A stretch of 14,703 nucleotides of DNA, taken from JABDLF01 sp041609715. Lineage in GTDB: Bacteria; Pseudomonadota; Gammaproteobacteria; Steroidobacterales; JABDLF01. Numbering within the stretch: position 1 is the first letter of the stretch; each line of letters opens with the position of its first letter. The stretch covers positions 1-14,703 of the forward strand of contig JBFIQI010000054.1 of assembly GCA_041609715.1 (NCBI GenBank). The letters run 5' to 3'. The notes under the pieces are model-generated. The model ran no database searches. It was not told where the DNA came from and saw only the letters and a program-made list of their open reading frames with translations. A program made the translations under genes and the position numbers. Below, in pieces: positions 6,857 through 13,764 of the stretch.

Positions 6857-7537
6857 ATGAGCCTGGCGCTCTTTGACCTGGACAATACATTGCTGGATGG
6901 TGACAGCGATCAGCTATGGGGAGAATATCTGGCGGCGCATGGCGTGCTGGATCTTGCCGACCATACGCCCAAGCTCGAGGCGTTTCATCGCCGGTATCTG
7001 GAGGGGCGGCTGGATGTCCGTGAATACCTGGCATTCTTCCTGGGCCTGCTTTCCAGGGTGCCCGGCCAGGAACTGCGCAAACTGCGCGACGGCTTCGTGC
7101 AGCAAGCCATCTTACCCAGGATCCCAACGGCAGCCCGCAGCCTCCTGGAAAAGCATCGGGCGGCTGGCGACAAACTGCTGTTGATCACTTTGACCAACCG
7201 CCTTATCACCGAACCCATCGCGGCGGAATTCGGTGTTGATGATTTGCTGGCCACCGAGCCAGAAATGGTGGATGGGCGACCGACGGGGCGTATCCTCGGC
7301 GAACCCTGCTACCAGTTTGGCAAACTCTGGCATCTGCAGCGCTGGCTTGAACAGAATGACGAGGACATGGTGGACAGCTGTTTTTATTCCGACTCGCTCA
7401 ACGACCTGCCGCTGCTGGAAGCCGTCGCCTGCCCCATCGTGGTGAATCCGGATGCGGAACTGGCAAAACTGGCGCGCTGCCGGGGCTGGCTCCGCCAGGA
7501 TCTGGTGGACAAGGCATCGGAATCCCGAGGACCATGA
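6857..7537 (+). CDS. HAD superfamily subfamily IB phosphatase (SerB-like)
   Basis: A 226-residue cytoplasmic hydrolase with the four HAD motifs. Motif I is FDLDNTLL with nucleophile Asp7 and acid Asp9. Motif II is LLLITLTN with Thr111. Motif III is Lys156 in QFGKLWHL. Motif IV is YSDSLNDLPLL with Asp179 and Asp183. A helical cap lies between motifs I and II (about 18-90), as in phosphoserine phosphatase and other IB enzymes. The pseudomonad homologue beside rppH (PA0335) has, as I recall, been shown to be a histidinol-phosphate phosphatase; that role is plausible here but the substrate is not readable from sequence. GGAG (6847-6850) lies 6 bases before ATG 6857. Its TGA overlaps the ATG of the next gene (ATGA, 7534-7537), indicating translational coupling to a permease. 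Confidence 0.9.
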   Translation: MSLALFDLDNTLLDGDSDQLWGEYLAAHGVLDLADHTPKLEAFHRRYLEGRLDVREYLAFFLGLLSRVPGQELRKLRDGFVQQAILPRIPTAARSLLEKHRAAGDKLLLITLTNRLITEPIAAEFGVDDLLATEPEMVDGRPTGRILGEPCYQFGKLWHLQRWLEQNDEDMVDSCFYSDSLNDLPLLEAVACPIVVNPDAELAKLARCRGWLRQDLVDKASESRGP

Positions 7538-8517
7538 ATCGCGCGCCTGCCAGTATCCTGTTTACCGGCCTGCTCATGCTGGCCATTGCAGCGTTGGTGC
7601 TGGGAACCCTGACGGGTAGTGTCGTCATCGAGCCAGGCGAAGTTTTGGCGGTAATTTCCGGCCAGGGCGACCATATCAGTCGCGCCGTAATCCTGGAGCT
7701 GCGCCTGCCGCGGGTGCTGGCGGCCTTCACCGTGGGCGGGCTGCTGGCGCTTGCCGGTACGCTGATGCAGGTTCTGCTGCGCAATCCCCTCGCCGATCCT
7801 TACGTCCTGGGCGTATCCGGCGGCGCCGCAGTAGCCGCCCTGATAGCCATAAGCCTGGGACTGGGTTCTTTATGGATCGACCTGGGCGCATTCGGTGGCG
7901 CTTTACTGGTCAGTTTGCTGGTTTTCTCGCTGGCTCATGGGCCGGGCGGCTGGACGCCTGCGAGGCTCCTGCTCACCGGCATCGTGGTGGCGTCAGGACT
8001 GGCTGCCGTTATCAGCCTGTTACTTGCCCTGGGTGATGACGCCAGCCTGCGGGGCATGCTGTTCTGGCTCATGGGTGATCTGTCGCTGGCTGACTGGCCG
8101 GTGACCAGTGCCCTGGTTCTGCTTGTTCTGACCCTGATTTTCCTGGCCCTTGCCCGCCCGCTCAATGTGCTGGCAAGCGGCGAACAGCAGGCAGCTTTGC
8201 TCGGAGTGCCGGTCAGGCCGTTGCGCCTGGGTCTCTTCGCCGCCGGTTCCCTCGCCACCGCGGTGGCCGTGACCACCGCAGGCAGCATCGGCTTTCTCGG
8301 TCTGGTGGTGCCCCATATGCTGCGCCTCGCGGTGGGTTCGGATCACCGCCTGGTGATCCCCGGTGCAGTGCTGCTGGGCGGCAGCCTGCTGGTGCTGGCC
8401 GATATCGCCGCCCGAACCGTAACGGCGCCCCGGCAATTACCGGTAGGCGCGCTCACCGCGCTCATCGGCGTGCCGTTGTTTCTGTATCTGATGCAGCGAG
8501 CGCGTGCAGTTGGCTAG
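7534..8517 (+). CDS. FecCD/BtuC-type ABC transporter permease (metal-chelate or cobalamin uptake), orphan
   Basis: A 327-residue inner-membrane protein with about ten hydrophobic helices, the normal size of BtuC, FecCD and HmuU permeases (about 320-350). Family signatures are LRLPRVLAAFTVGGLLALAG (56-75), the RNPLADPYVLGVSGGA segment (83-98), GSIGFLGLVVPHMLR (250-264) near the ATPase-coupling region, and the end RQLPVGALTALIGVPLFLYL. Such permeases import vitamin B12, haem or ferric siderophores with a BtuD-type ATPase and a periplasmic binding protein. Neither partner is in the window: the next plus-strand gene is pdxH, and the nearby ATPase belongs to a different ABC class on the other strand. 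It is coupled by ATGA to the HAD phosphatase. Which ligand it carries cannot be told from sequence. Confidence 0.9.
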   Translation: MNRAPASILFTGLLMLAIAALVLGTLTGSVVIEPGEVLAVISGQGDHISRAVILELRLPRVLAAFTVGGLLALAGTLMQVLLRNPLADPYVLGVSGGAAVAALIAISLGLGSLWIDLGAFGGALLVSLLVFSLAHGPGGWTPARLLLTGIVVASGLAAVISLLLALGDDASLRGMLFWLMGDLSLADWPVTSALVLLVLTLIFLALARPLNVLASGEQQAALLGVPVRPLRLGLFAAGSLATAVAVTTAGSIGFLGLVVPHMLRLAVGSDHRLVIPGAVLLGGSLLVLADIAARTVTAPRQLPVGALTALIGVPLFLYLMQRARAVG

Positions 8518-8558
8518 CAGCGTTACAATGGCGGTCATGCCGGAGACAGGATGCAACT

Positions 8559-9251
8559 ATGCATAATGACGAAATTCATTTGGAACGACTGCCCGAACCA
8601 CTGCCATCGGAACCGATGCAGTTGCTGGCGCAGTGGCTGCAATACGCCATCGAGCAAGAAGTCTCGCCGAATGCCAATGCCATGGCTCTGGCTACCGTGG
8701 ATACCAGCGTGACGCCACCGCTACCGGATGCCCGGGTAGTGCTGTGCAAATCGCTGGATGCCGCTGCCGGCAAGCTGGTTTTTTACACCAACTATCATTC
8801 GGTCAAGGGCCGTCAACTCGATATGCTGCCCATCGCAACTGCGGTGTTCCATTGGGATGTGCTGGAACTGCAGGCCAGGGTCCGCGGGCCGGTAACGCGC
8901 ACTTCCGCGGCAGAAAGTGACGCTTACTTCAGCAGCAGGCCGCTGCTGAGTCGTCTGGGCGCCTGGGCCAGCAAGCAGAGTCAGCCAGTCAGGGACCGGG
9001 CCACCCTCGCGCAGCAGTTGGAAGACATAATGGCGCGCTTCGATATTTCCGATCCGCGCGACCCGGAGCAGGACCGAGTCATACCGCGGCCGGAGCACTG
9101 GGGCGGTTATGAACTGTGGGCGCAAGTCGTGGAGCTGTGGATCGGGCAACGTGGACGCTTGCACGAACGTGGCCGCTGGCAGCGGCAGCTGCAAGCGGAT
9201 GGCGATGGTTTTTCTGCCGGAGCCTGGCAAAGCAGGCGGCTGCAGCCTTAA
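8559..9251 (+). CDS. pdxH: Pyridoxine/pyridoxamine 5'-phosphate oxidase
   Basis: A 230-residue FMN enzyme that oxidises pyridoxine 5'-phosphate or pyridoxamine 5'-phosphate to pyridoxal 5'-phosphate, in the last step of vitamin B6 synthesis and salvage. The FMN- and substrate-binding pieces are in order: ARVVLCK (58-64), FYTNYHSVKGRQL (75-87), SSRPLLSRLGAWASKQSQP (125-143), PEHWGGYELW (178-187) and IGQRGRLHERGRWQRQ (195-210). The C-terminus ends RRLQP where the family usually ends RLxP. ATG 8559 has AGG (8548-8550) and GGAG (8542-8545) upstream and is chosen over out-of-frame ATGs at 8537 and 8551. A TACAAT (8524-8529) in the short gap after the permease could be a -10, but no good -35 is seen. 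Its TAA overlaps the stop of the convergent ATPase gene. Confidence 0.96.
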   Translation: MHNDEIHLERLPEPLPSEPMQLLAQWLQYAIEQEVSPNANAMALATVDTSVTPPLPDARVVLCKSLDAAAGKLVFYTNYHSVKGRQLDMLPIATAVFHWDVLELQARVRGPVTRTSAAESDAYFSSRPLLSRLGAWASKQSQPVRDRATLAQQLEDIMARFDISDPRDPEQDRVIPRPEHWGGYELWAQVVELWIGQRGRLHERGRWQRQLQADGDGFSAGAWQSRRLQP

Positions 9252-10300
9252 CCGGATTCGGTCTCGCGGTCGAAAGCGACGATATGATCGGCCGCCAGAC
9301 GGATGCCGATGGCACCGCCCACCTGGTGATTGTGGTGACTGGGCACCAGCGAAAAAACCTGCGCACCACTTGGCAGAGCCAGCGTATACAAGATATCTGC
9401 ACCCCTAAAAGCCTTGTCAGCGACGCGCGCGGTAAGAGCGCTGCTGTCGTCGTGCAATATATCGTCGGGGCGCAGCAGCACGTCCACCCGACTGCCCGGC
9501 GTGTACGGCCGGGTCAGTTTGCCGTGCACGATGCCAATCTCGATTTCCACCTCTGAATCACTGCGCACTGTTCCCGGCACAAACACGCCGCGGCCCACGA
9601 AATCGGCAACAAAGCGCGTGGCGGGCCGATGGTAGAGATTGAATGCCGTATCCCACTGTTCCAGCACGCCATCGCGCAACACGCCGACTTCATCGGCAAT
9701 GGCAAAGGCCTCTTTCTGGTCGTGAGTCACCATCAAAGCTGTCGTGCCACTGGCCCTGAAAAAGTCCCGCAATTCGCCACTCAGGCGCAACCGCAAGTCC
9801 ACGTCCAGACTGGAAAAGGGCTCGTCCAGCAACAAAAGCCGCGGCCGCGGCGCCACCGCGCGAGCCAGCGCGACACGCTGCTGCTGTCCCCCCGACAGCT
9901 CGTGGGGATAGACATCGGCGCTGGCCTCCAGACCAACCGCAGACAGCACGTCCGCGGCCCGTGCAGCACGTTTGGCCGCCGGCAATCCATGCAGGCCGAA
10001 AAGCACGTTTTCGCGAACTGTCAGGTGGGGAAACAGGGCATGGTCCTGGAACACCATGCCGAAGTTGCGTAATTCCGGCGCAACGGTAAAACCGGGACCA
10101 CTGAGCACGGCGTCGTCCACAATGATCTGCCCGTCGCGAACCGGCTCGAAACCGGCAATGCAGCGCAGTACGGTGGTCTTGCCGCAGCCACTGGGGCCCA
10201 GCAGACAACCGATAAGTCCTGATGCGAGATCAAAAGAAACCGCGCGCAAGACGTCCCGATCACCGTAACCTGCCGTAACCTGGCTGAATTCAAGACGCAC
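9248..10300 (-). CDS. fbpC: Ferric iron ABC transporter, ATP-binding protein (FbpC/AfuC type)
   Basis: A 350-residue ATPase that energises the adjacent iron permease. Walker A is GPSGCGKT (35-42), the Q-loop is Gln85 in MVFQDHALFPHL, the signature is LSGGQQQR (135-142), Walker B is LLLLDEP (155-161), the D-loop is SSLD (163-166) and the switch histidine is His193. Residues about 240-345 form a TOBE-like domain with LLRPDDI (275-281), as in Fe3+ and sulfate/maltose-class importers. The start is GTG 10300, not ATG: a perfect AGGAGG (10313-10308) lies 7 bases upstream, inside the end of the permease gene, and the two genes overlap by 11 bases. It is the third gene of the operon. FbpC is preferred over PotA or CysA because of the partner permease and binding protein. 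Confidence 0.93.
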   Translation of the reverse strand: MRLEFSQVTAGYGDRDVLRAVSFDLASGLIGCLLGPSGCGKTTVLRCIAGFEPVRDGQIIVDDAVLSGPGFTVAPELRNFGMVFQDHALFPHLTVRENVLFGLHGLPAAKRAARAADVLSAVGLEASADVYPHELSGGQQQRVALARAVAPRPRLLLLDEPFSSLDVDLRLRLSGELRDFFRASGTTALMVTHDQKEAFAIADEVGVLRDGVLEQWDTAFNLYHRPATRFVADFVGRGVFVPGTVRSDSEVEIEIGIVHGKLTRPYTPGSRVDVLLRPDDILHDDSSALTARVADKAFRGADILYTLALPSGAQVFSLVPSHHNHQVGGAIGIRLAADHIVAFDRETESG

Positions 10301-11954
10301 GCTCGGTCCTCCTGACCATGATCATGATGGGCACCAGACCGACGAGAACAATGGCCAGCGCGGGCAGGGCGGCGCGTTCCCAGTGACCCTCAGAGGTCAA
10401 TTCGAATACCCGCACCGCCAGCGTGTCCCAGCCAAACGGGCGCGTCATCAGGGTGATGGGCATTTCTTTCATCACGTCCACGAATACCAGCGTCATGGCG
10501 GTGAGTAAGCCGCCGCGCAGCATGGGAAAATGCACGCGCTTCAGCATACGCCCGCCCGATACCCCCAGCGAACGCGATGCCTCATCAACGGAGTGGGTAA
10601 CCCGCTGCATGTTGCTGTCCACCGGCGTGTAAGCCACGGCAAGAAAACGCACCAGGTAAGCAAGCAGCATGGTTAGCAGCGTAGCTTGCAAGAGCACGGT
10701 GGGCGCGCCGTCGCCGAACAGCAGATCCAATCCTCCCTGAACCACGCTGCTGAGGCCGGCAAGCGGTACGAAAATACCTACCGCCAGCACGGTACCCGGA
10801 AGCGCATACCCCAGGGTTGCCAGGCGCGCGCACATACTGCTGAATCGCCCGGGCGCATTACGCAGGCTGTAAGCCAGTAGCAGGGCAACCGTGGTTATGA
10901 GCAACGCGGCGATAATGGCAAGTAACAACGAGTGGCTGACGAAAGCGACGTAGCGAGCATCAAAATCCGCGCTGAAATTCTGCCAGCCCCAGATGAGCAT
11001 CTGGGTTACCGGCAGGACAAAGGCCAGCAGCAGTACCGCGCCGGCAAAGCAGGTGGCGGCCCAGCGTATCCAGCCTTTTAAGCTGATGCGCGGGGCATTC
11101 TGCGCGCCGCGCCCGGTGTAATGGGCGTCGGCCCGCAAACTACGCTCGATTACCACCGTGCCCAGCACCAGCAGCATCAGGACGGACGACAGCTGCAGGG
11201 CCGCTTTGACGGAAAACAAACTGAACCAGGCCTCGTAAATTGCCGTGGTAAAGGTGTTGTAATTGAAAACCGAAACGGTGCCGAAATCGGCCAGCGTTTC
11301 CATGACCACGAGCATCACGCCGCCGGCAATCCAGGGGCGAGCCATGGGCAGCGCGATTCGGAAAAAACCCTGGCGCCGACTGAGACCCAGCGACTGGCCG
11401 GCCTCCAGAGCGCGCGCGCCCTGTGTCAGAAAAGCATTGCGGGCAATCAGAAAGACATAGGGGTACAAGACCAGCGACATGACCGCGATCACCCCGGCGC
11501 GGCCACGTACCGAAGGCAATACCGCACCCGCCCCGAAATAATCCCGCAGCATGCTTTGCAGCGGACCCGCATAATCCAGCAGGCCGATGACCACAAAGGC
11601 CATGACATAACCTGGCACCGCAATGGGCAGCATCAGGGCCCAGGAAAAGACGCTACGACCGGGAAATTCGGTAACCGCCGTCAACCAGGCAAGGCTGGTG
11701 CCCAGCAAAGCCGTAATGCAGGCCACACCCAATACCAGCCACAGGGTGTTCAGCAACACTTCGCCCAGCACATTGTTGAGCAAGTGCGTCCAGGTTTCTC
11801 CTTCCGGTACGAAGACCGAGCCCAGGATCACCAGCACTGGCAACAGCACCGGCACCGCGATGAATGCCGCCAGCGCGCGCCATTTGGCGCTGCCTGAGCC
11901 GCGGCCGCTGCGTGAGCGCGACCGTGCGCCAGTAGCTGGATACAGCGCCTCCAA
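10290..11954 (-). CDS. fbpB: Ferric iron ABC transporter, fused double permease (FbpB/AfuB type)
   Basis: A protein of about 554 residues with two tandem copies of the MetI-like permease unit, the hallmark of FbpB, AfuB and SfuB. The two ATPase-docking EAA loops are EAGQSLGLSRRQGFFRIALP (184-203) and EASRSLGVSGGRMLKRVHFP (458-477). I count about twelve hydrophobic segments, first at about 27-47 and last at about 529-547. The N-terminal 25 residues are Arg/Ser/Gly-rich (RSRSRSGRGSGS, 11-22). The start is uncertain: the only upstream candidate is TTG 11954, and the GGAGG at 11952-11948 overlaps that codon instead of preceding it. The first in-frame Met is residue 108. The gene begins 10 bases after the binding-protein stop and overlaps fbpC by 11 bases. 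Substrate Fe3+ is inferred from family and context. Confidence 0.92.
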   Translation of the reverse strand: MEALYPATGARSRSRSGRGSGSAKWRALAAFIAVPVLLPVLVILGSVFVPEGETWTHLLNNVLGEVLLNTLWLVLGVACITALLGTSLAWLTAVTEFPGRSVFSWALMLPIAVPGYVMAFVVIGLLDYAGPLQSMLRDYFGAGAVLPSVRGRAGVIAVMSLVLYPYVFLIARNAFLTQGARALEAGQSLGLSRRQGFFRIALPMARPWIAGGVMLVVMETLADFGTVSVFNYNTFTTAIYEAWFSLFSVKAALQLSSVLMLLVLGTVVIERSLRADAHYTGRGAQNAPRISLKGWIRWAATCFAGAVLLLAFVLPVTQMLIWGWQNFSADFDARYVAFVSHSLLLAIIAALLITTVALLLAYSLRNAPGRFSSMCARLATLGYALPGTVLAVGIFVPLAGLSSVVQGGLDLLFGDGAPTVLLQATLLTMLLAYLVRFLAVAYTPVDSNMQRVTHSVDEASRSLGVSGGRMLKRVHFPMLRGGLLTAMTLVFVDVMKEMPITLMTRPFGWDTLAVRVFELTSEGHWERAALPALAIVLVGLVPIMIMVRRTERAS

Positions 11955-11964
11955 GTCGTGCCGC

Positions 11965-12972
11965 TCAGCGGTACCCGGCGCGATCCATGAGTTTGACCGC
12001 CGCCGATTGCAGCTCCCCCGCCCGGGTCAGGGGTGTTTCGCTGGCGCGAAACTTACCCCAGGCACTGACTTGCGGATCCGCCTCGACTCGAGGGTTTGCG
12101 GGATACTCATGATTGCGCTCCGCAAATATGCTTTGCGGTACCTGGGTCGACATCCATTCGAGAAAGGCAACGGCCTCGTCAGGATGCGGAGCATGGCGCG
12201 TAACGCCGGCACCGGATACGTTTACATGCACGCCCTGCCCCTGCTGATCGGGCCAGAACAGTGCCAGCGCGATTTCAGGATCCTTGGCCTGCAGGCGGCC
12301 GAAATAGTAGCTGTTGACAATGCCCACATCGCACTGCCCGGCAAGAATCGCCTGCATCAATGCGGTGTCATTGGAAAATACGTCGGTAGCCAGATTTGCG
12401 ACCCAGCCACGCACGATCTCTTCGGCGCGCGCCTCACCCTCCTGAGCGATCAACATGGCCACCAAGGACTGGTTGTAAACTTTGCGCGAGGTTCTAAGAC
12501 ATAGCCGGTCTTGCCAGCTCGGGGATGCCAGGTCAGCGTAAGTGGACAGATCCGCTGCATTGACACGCTCGGTGCTGTACACGATGGTTCGCGCGCGCAG
12601 CGACAGGCCAAACCAGCGGCCCTGGGGGTCGCGCAGATGCACCGGGATGTTCGCAGCCAGTACGGCAGAGTCCACGGGCCGGAGCAGGCCGTCCTCGGCG
12701 GCATGCCAGAGATTGCCGGCATCCACGGTCAGCAGGATGTCCGCCGGTGTATTCTGGCCTTCCGCGCGCAGGCGCTCCACCAGCGGACCTGCCGAGTCGG
12801 TCACGTAACTGATCACGACCCCGGTCTCTTCGGTATAACGTTCGAAAACCGGCTTGATAAGCTCTTCGTTACGGGCCGAATAAACCACCAGTGCATCGTC
12901 CGGGGGCGCGCAGGCAGCCAGGGCCAGCGCCAACAAGGAAAGAATGAATCGCGAGACTCTTGAAACTGACAT
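11965..12972 (-). CDS. fbpA: Ferric iron ABC transporter, substrate-binding protein (FbpA/FutA/AfuA type), probable lipoprotein
   Basis: A 335-residue periplasmic binding protein that delivers free Fe3+ to the permease. The N-terminus is a signal peptide (basic start, hydrophobic 9-20) ending in LALAAC, a lipobox with Cys21, so the mature protein is probably lipid-anchored; Ala at +2 would allow outer-membrane sorting. After that come LVVYSARNEELIKPVFERY (28-46), GNTPADILLT-type sheet sequence (EGQNTPADILLTVDAGNLW) and the adjacent Tyr222-Tyr223 in NSYYFGRL. Those correspond to the iron-ligand tyrosine pair of FbpA. The end KLMDRAGYR is typical of the family. ATG 12972 has GGAG (12983-12980) 7 bases upstream. 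A Fur box lies 75 bases upstream of the start, so iron repression is likely. It is the first gene of the operon with fbpB and fbpC. Confidence 0.94.
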   Translation of the reverse strand: MSVSRVSRFILSLLALALAACAPPDDALVVYSARNEELIKPVFERYTEETGVVISYVTDSAGPLVERLRAEGQNTPADILLTVDAGNLWHAAEDGLLRPVDSAVLAANIPVHLRDPQGRWFGLSLRARTIVYSTERVNAADLSTYADLASPSWQDRLCLRTSRKVYNQSLVAMLIAQEGEARAEEIVRGWVANLATDVFSNDTALMQAILAGQCDVGIVNSYYFGRLQAKDPEIALALFWPDQQGQGVHVNVSGAGVTRHAPHPDEAVAFLEWMSTQVPQSIFAERNHEYPANPRVEADPQVSAWGKFRASETPLTRAGELQSAAVKLMDRAGYR

Positions 12973-13041
12973 CAGGATTCTCCAGGTACCAGCGGGACAG
13001 CCACTGCTCGGGCTTGCGGCCGCCGCCCGGTACGGGTGTTT

Positions 13042-13082
13042 ATTCTAAATGAGAATGTATCTCATTTGCGTTGCGGTTGAAA
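13042..13082 (-). promoter_or_regulatory. Possible promoter of the iron-transport operon
   Basis: Read on the minus strand, TTTCAA (13082-13077) and TACATT (13059-13054) are 17 bases apart. A second possible -10, TAGAAT, is at 13047-13042. The Fur box covers the first -10 and abuts the second, the expected geometry for a Fur-repressed promoter. The hexamers are only partial matches. Confidence 0.35.
13047..13067. promoter_or_regulatory. Fur box
   Basis: Perfect 8-base inverted half-sites AAATGAGA and TCTCATTT flank ATGTA. The central part TGAGAAT-G-TATCTCA (13050-13064) fits the 7-1-7 Fur model with one mismatch between half-sites. It sits in the 157-base divergent gap, 75 bases from fbpA and 62 bases from the CPXCG gene. 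The placement upstream of an iron importer strongly supports control by Fur. The symmetrical site could in principle also affect the divergent genes. Confidence 0.85.
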
Positions 13083-13100
13083 GAGCCCGGGTAGCGGTAT

Positions 13101-13106
13101 TTGACA
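13101..13106 (+). promoter_or_regulatory. Perfect -35 hexamer, possible promoter of the CPXCG-arfB pair
   Basis: TTGACA is an exact sigma-70 -35 match 23 bases before the ATG at 13130. No good -10 follows at 16-18 bases: the nearest AT-rich piece, GGCTAT, would be 19 bases away and overlap the ATG. A real promoter here would give a nearly leaderless transcript. The match may be chance. Confidence 0.3.
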
Positions 13107-13129
13107 TAGCACGTTAAGCTTTACCGGCT

Positions 13130-13327
13130 ATGGCCGAAGTCCTCATAGAAGAAAAAGATTTCATGTGCCCCTGCTGTGGGTCCATCATCTCGATGCTTTT
13201 CGAGTTGGGCCATGGTGGCCAGCGGTACGTGGAAGACTGTGAAATCTGCTGCAATCCCATCACCATCAGCTACCAGGTCGACGAGATCGGCCTGGCGGAT
13301 TTCGCCGCCAAGCCAGCGCAACGCTAG
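13130..13327 (+). CDS. CPXCG motif-containing cysteine-rich protein
   Basis: A 65-residue small protein with CPCCG (13-17; Cys13 and Cys16 form the CPXCG knuckle, with Cys15 extra) and EDCEICCNPI (36-45; Cys37, Cys40, Cys41). YVEDCEICC is the second hallmark of this family. Two CxxC knuckles of this kind normally hold a zinc ion; the cellular role is unknown. The length matches the family (about 60-70). ATG 13130 is preferred because it leaves the usual dozen residues before the first cysteine; a later ATG at 13163 would leave only one. No clear ribosome site precedes 13130. Its TAG shares a base with the GTG start of arfB, so the two are probably co-translated. Confidence 0.88.
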   Translation: MAEVLIEEKDFMCPCCGSIISMLFELGHGGQRYVEDCEICCNPITISYQVDEIGLADFAAKPAQR

Positions 13328-13764
13328 TGGGCCGCCTGCCGGCGCTTGTCATCAGCCGCACCTTGAGGCTGCCTCCTGAAGAAATCCAGATAAACTTCAT
13401 CCATGCGTCAGGCCCGGGCGGCCAACATGTCAACAAAGTTGCCACCGCGGCGCAATTGCGCTTTGCAGTGGATGCCTCCACCTCGCTACCCCAACAGGTT
13501 AAGGAACGACTCCACCAGATTGCGGGCCGGCGCATCAACCAGAACGGTGAACTGGTGATCACCGCGCGCCGCCACCGCAGCCAGTTGCAGAACCGGGATG
13601 ACGCTCTGGGGCGCCTGCGAGCCCTGCTCCAGCGCGCGGCGCGGCGGCGGCCAACGCGCATTCCGACGCGACCGCCGGCGGCATCTGAACGTCGCCGCCT
13701 GGACGCCAAAAACCGGCGCGGGCGACTGAAGGCGAGCCGGCGAAAACCCGGCGCCGACGACTAA
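13327..13764 (+). CDS. arfB: Alternative ribosome-rescue peptidyl-tRNA hydrolase ArfB (YaeJ)
   Basis: A 145-residue class-I release-factor-like protein, close to E. coli ArfB (140). It enters ribosomes stalled at the end of an mRNA without a stop codon and hydrolyses the peptidyl-tRNA. The catalytic GGQ is at 31-33 in ASGPGGQHVNK, followed by the short domain with KERLHQIAGRRI and RRHRSQLQNRDDALGRL. The last 40 residues are a strongly basic tail (RRRPTR, SERRRLDAKNRRGRLKASRR), which in ArfB occupies the empty mRNA entry channel. There is no codon-recognition domain, which separates it from RF1 and RF2. The start is GTG 13327, overlapping the previous stop by one base with no separate ribosome site, so coupling is likely. 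Its TAA overlaps the stop of the convergent cyclase gene. Confidence 0.94.
   Translation: MGRLPALVISRTLRLPPEEIQINFIHASGPGGQHVNKVATAAQLRFAVDASTSLPQQVKERLHQIAGRRINQNGELVITARRHRSQLQNRDDALGRLRALLQRAARRRPTRIPTRPPAASERRRLDAKNRRGRLKASRRKPGADD

Noticed and set aside
9248..10300. The fbpC ATPase as the missing partner of the orphan FecCD permease
   Set aside because: It has a TOBE-like domain and is in an operon with its own EAA-loop permease. FecCD permeases use a different ATPase class and a different coupling surface.
11121..11897. Open frame of 258 codons, rich in Gln, His and Arg, on the plus strand
   Set aside because: It is the antisense image of the hydrophobic permease gene, where Leu and Val codons read as Gln and His on the other strand.
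11623..12504. Open frame of 293 codons on the plus strand across fbpB and fbpA
   Set aside because: It is antisense to two recognisable transport genes. The translation is low-quality, rich in Arg, Gln and Pro, with no domain.
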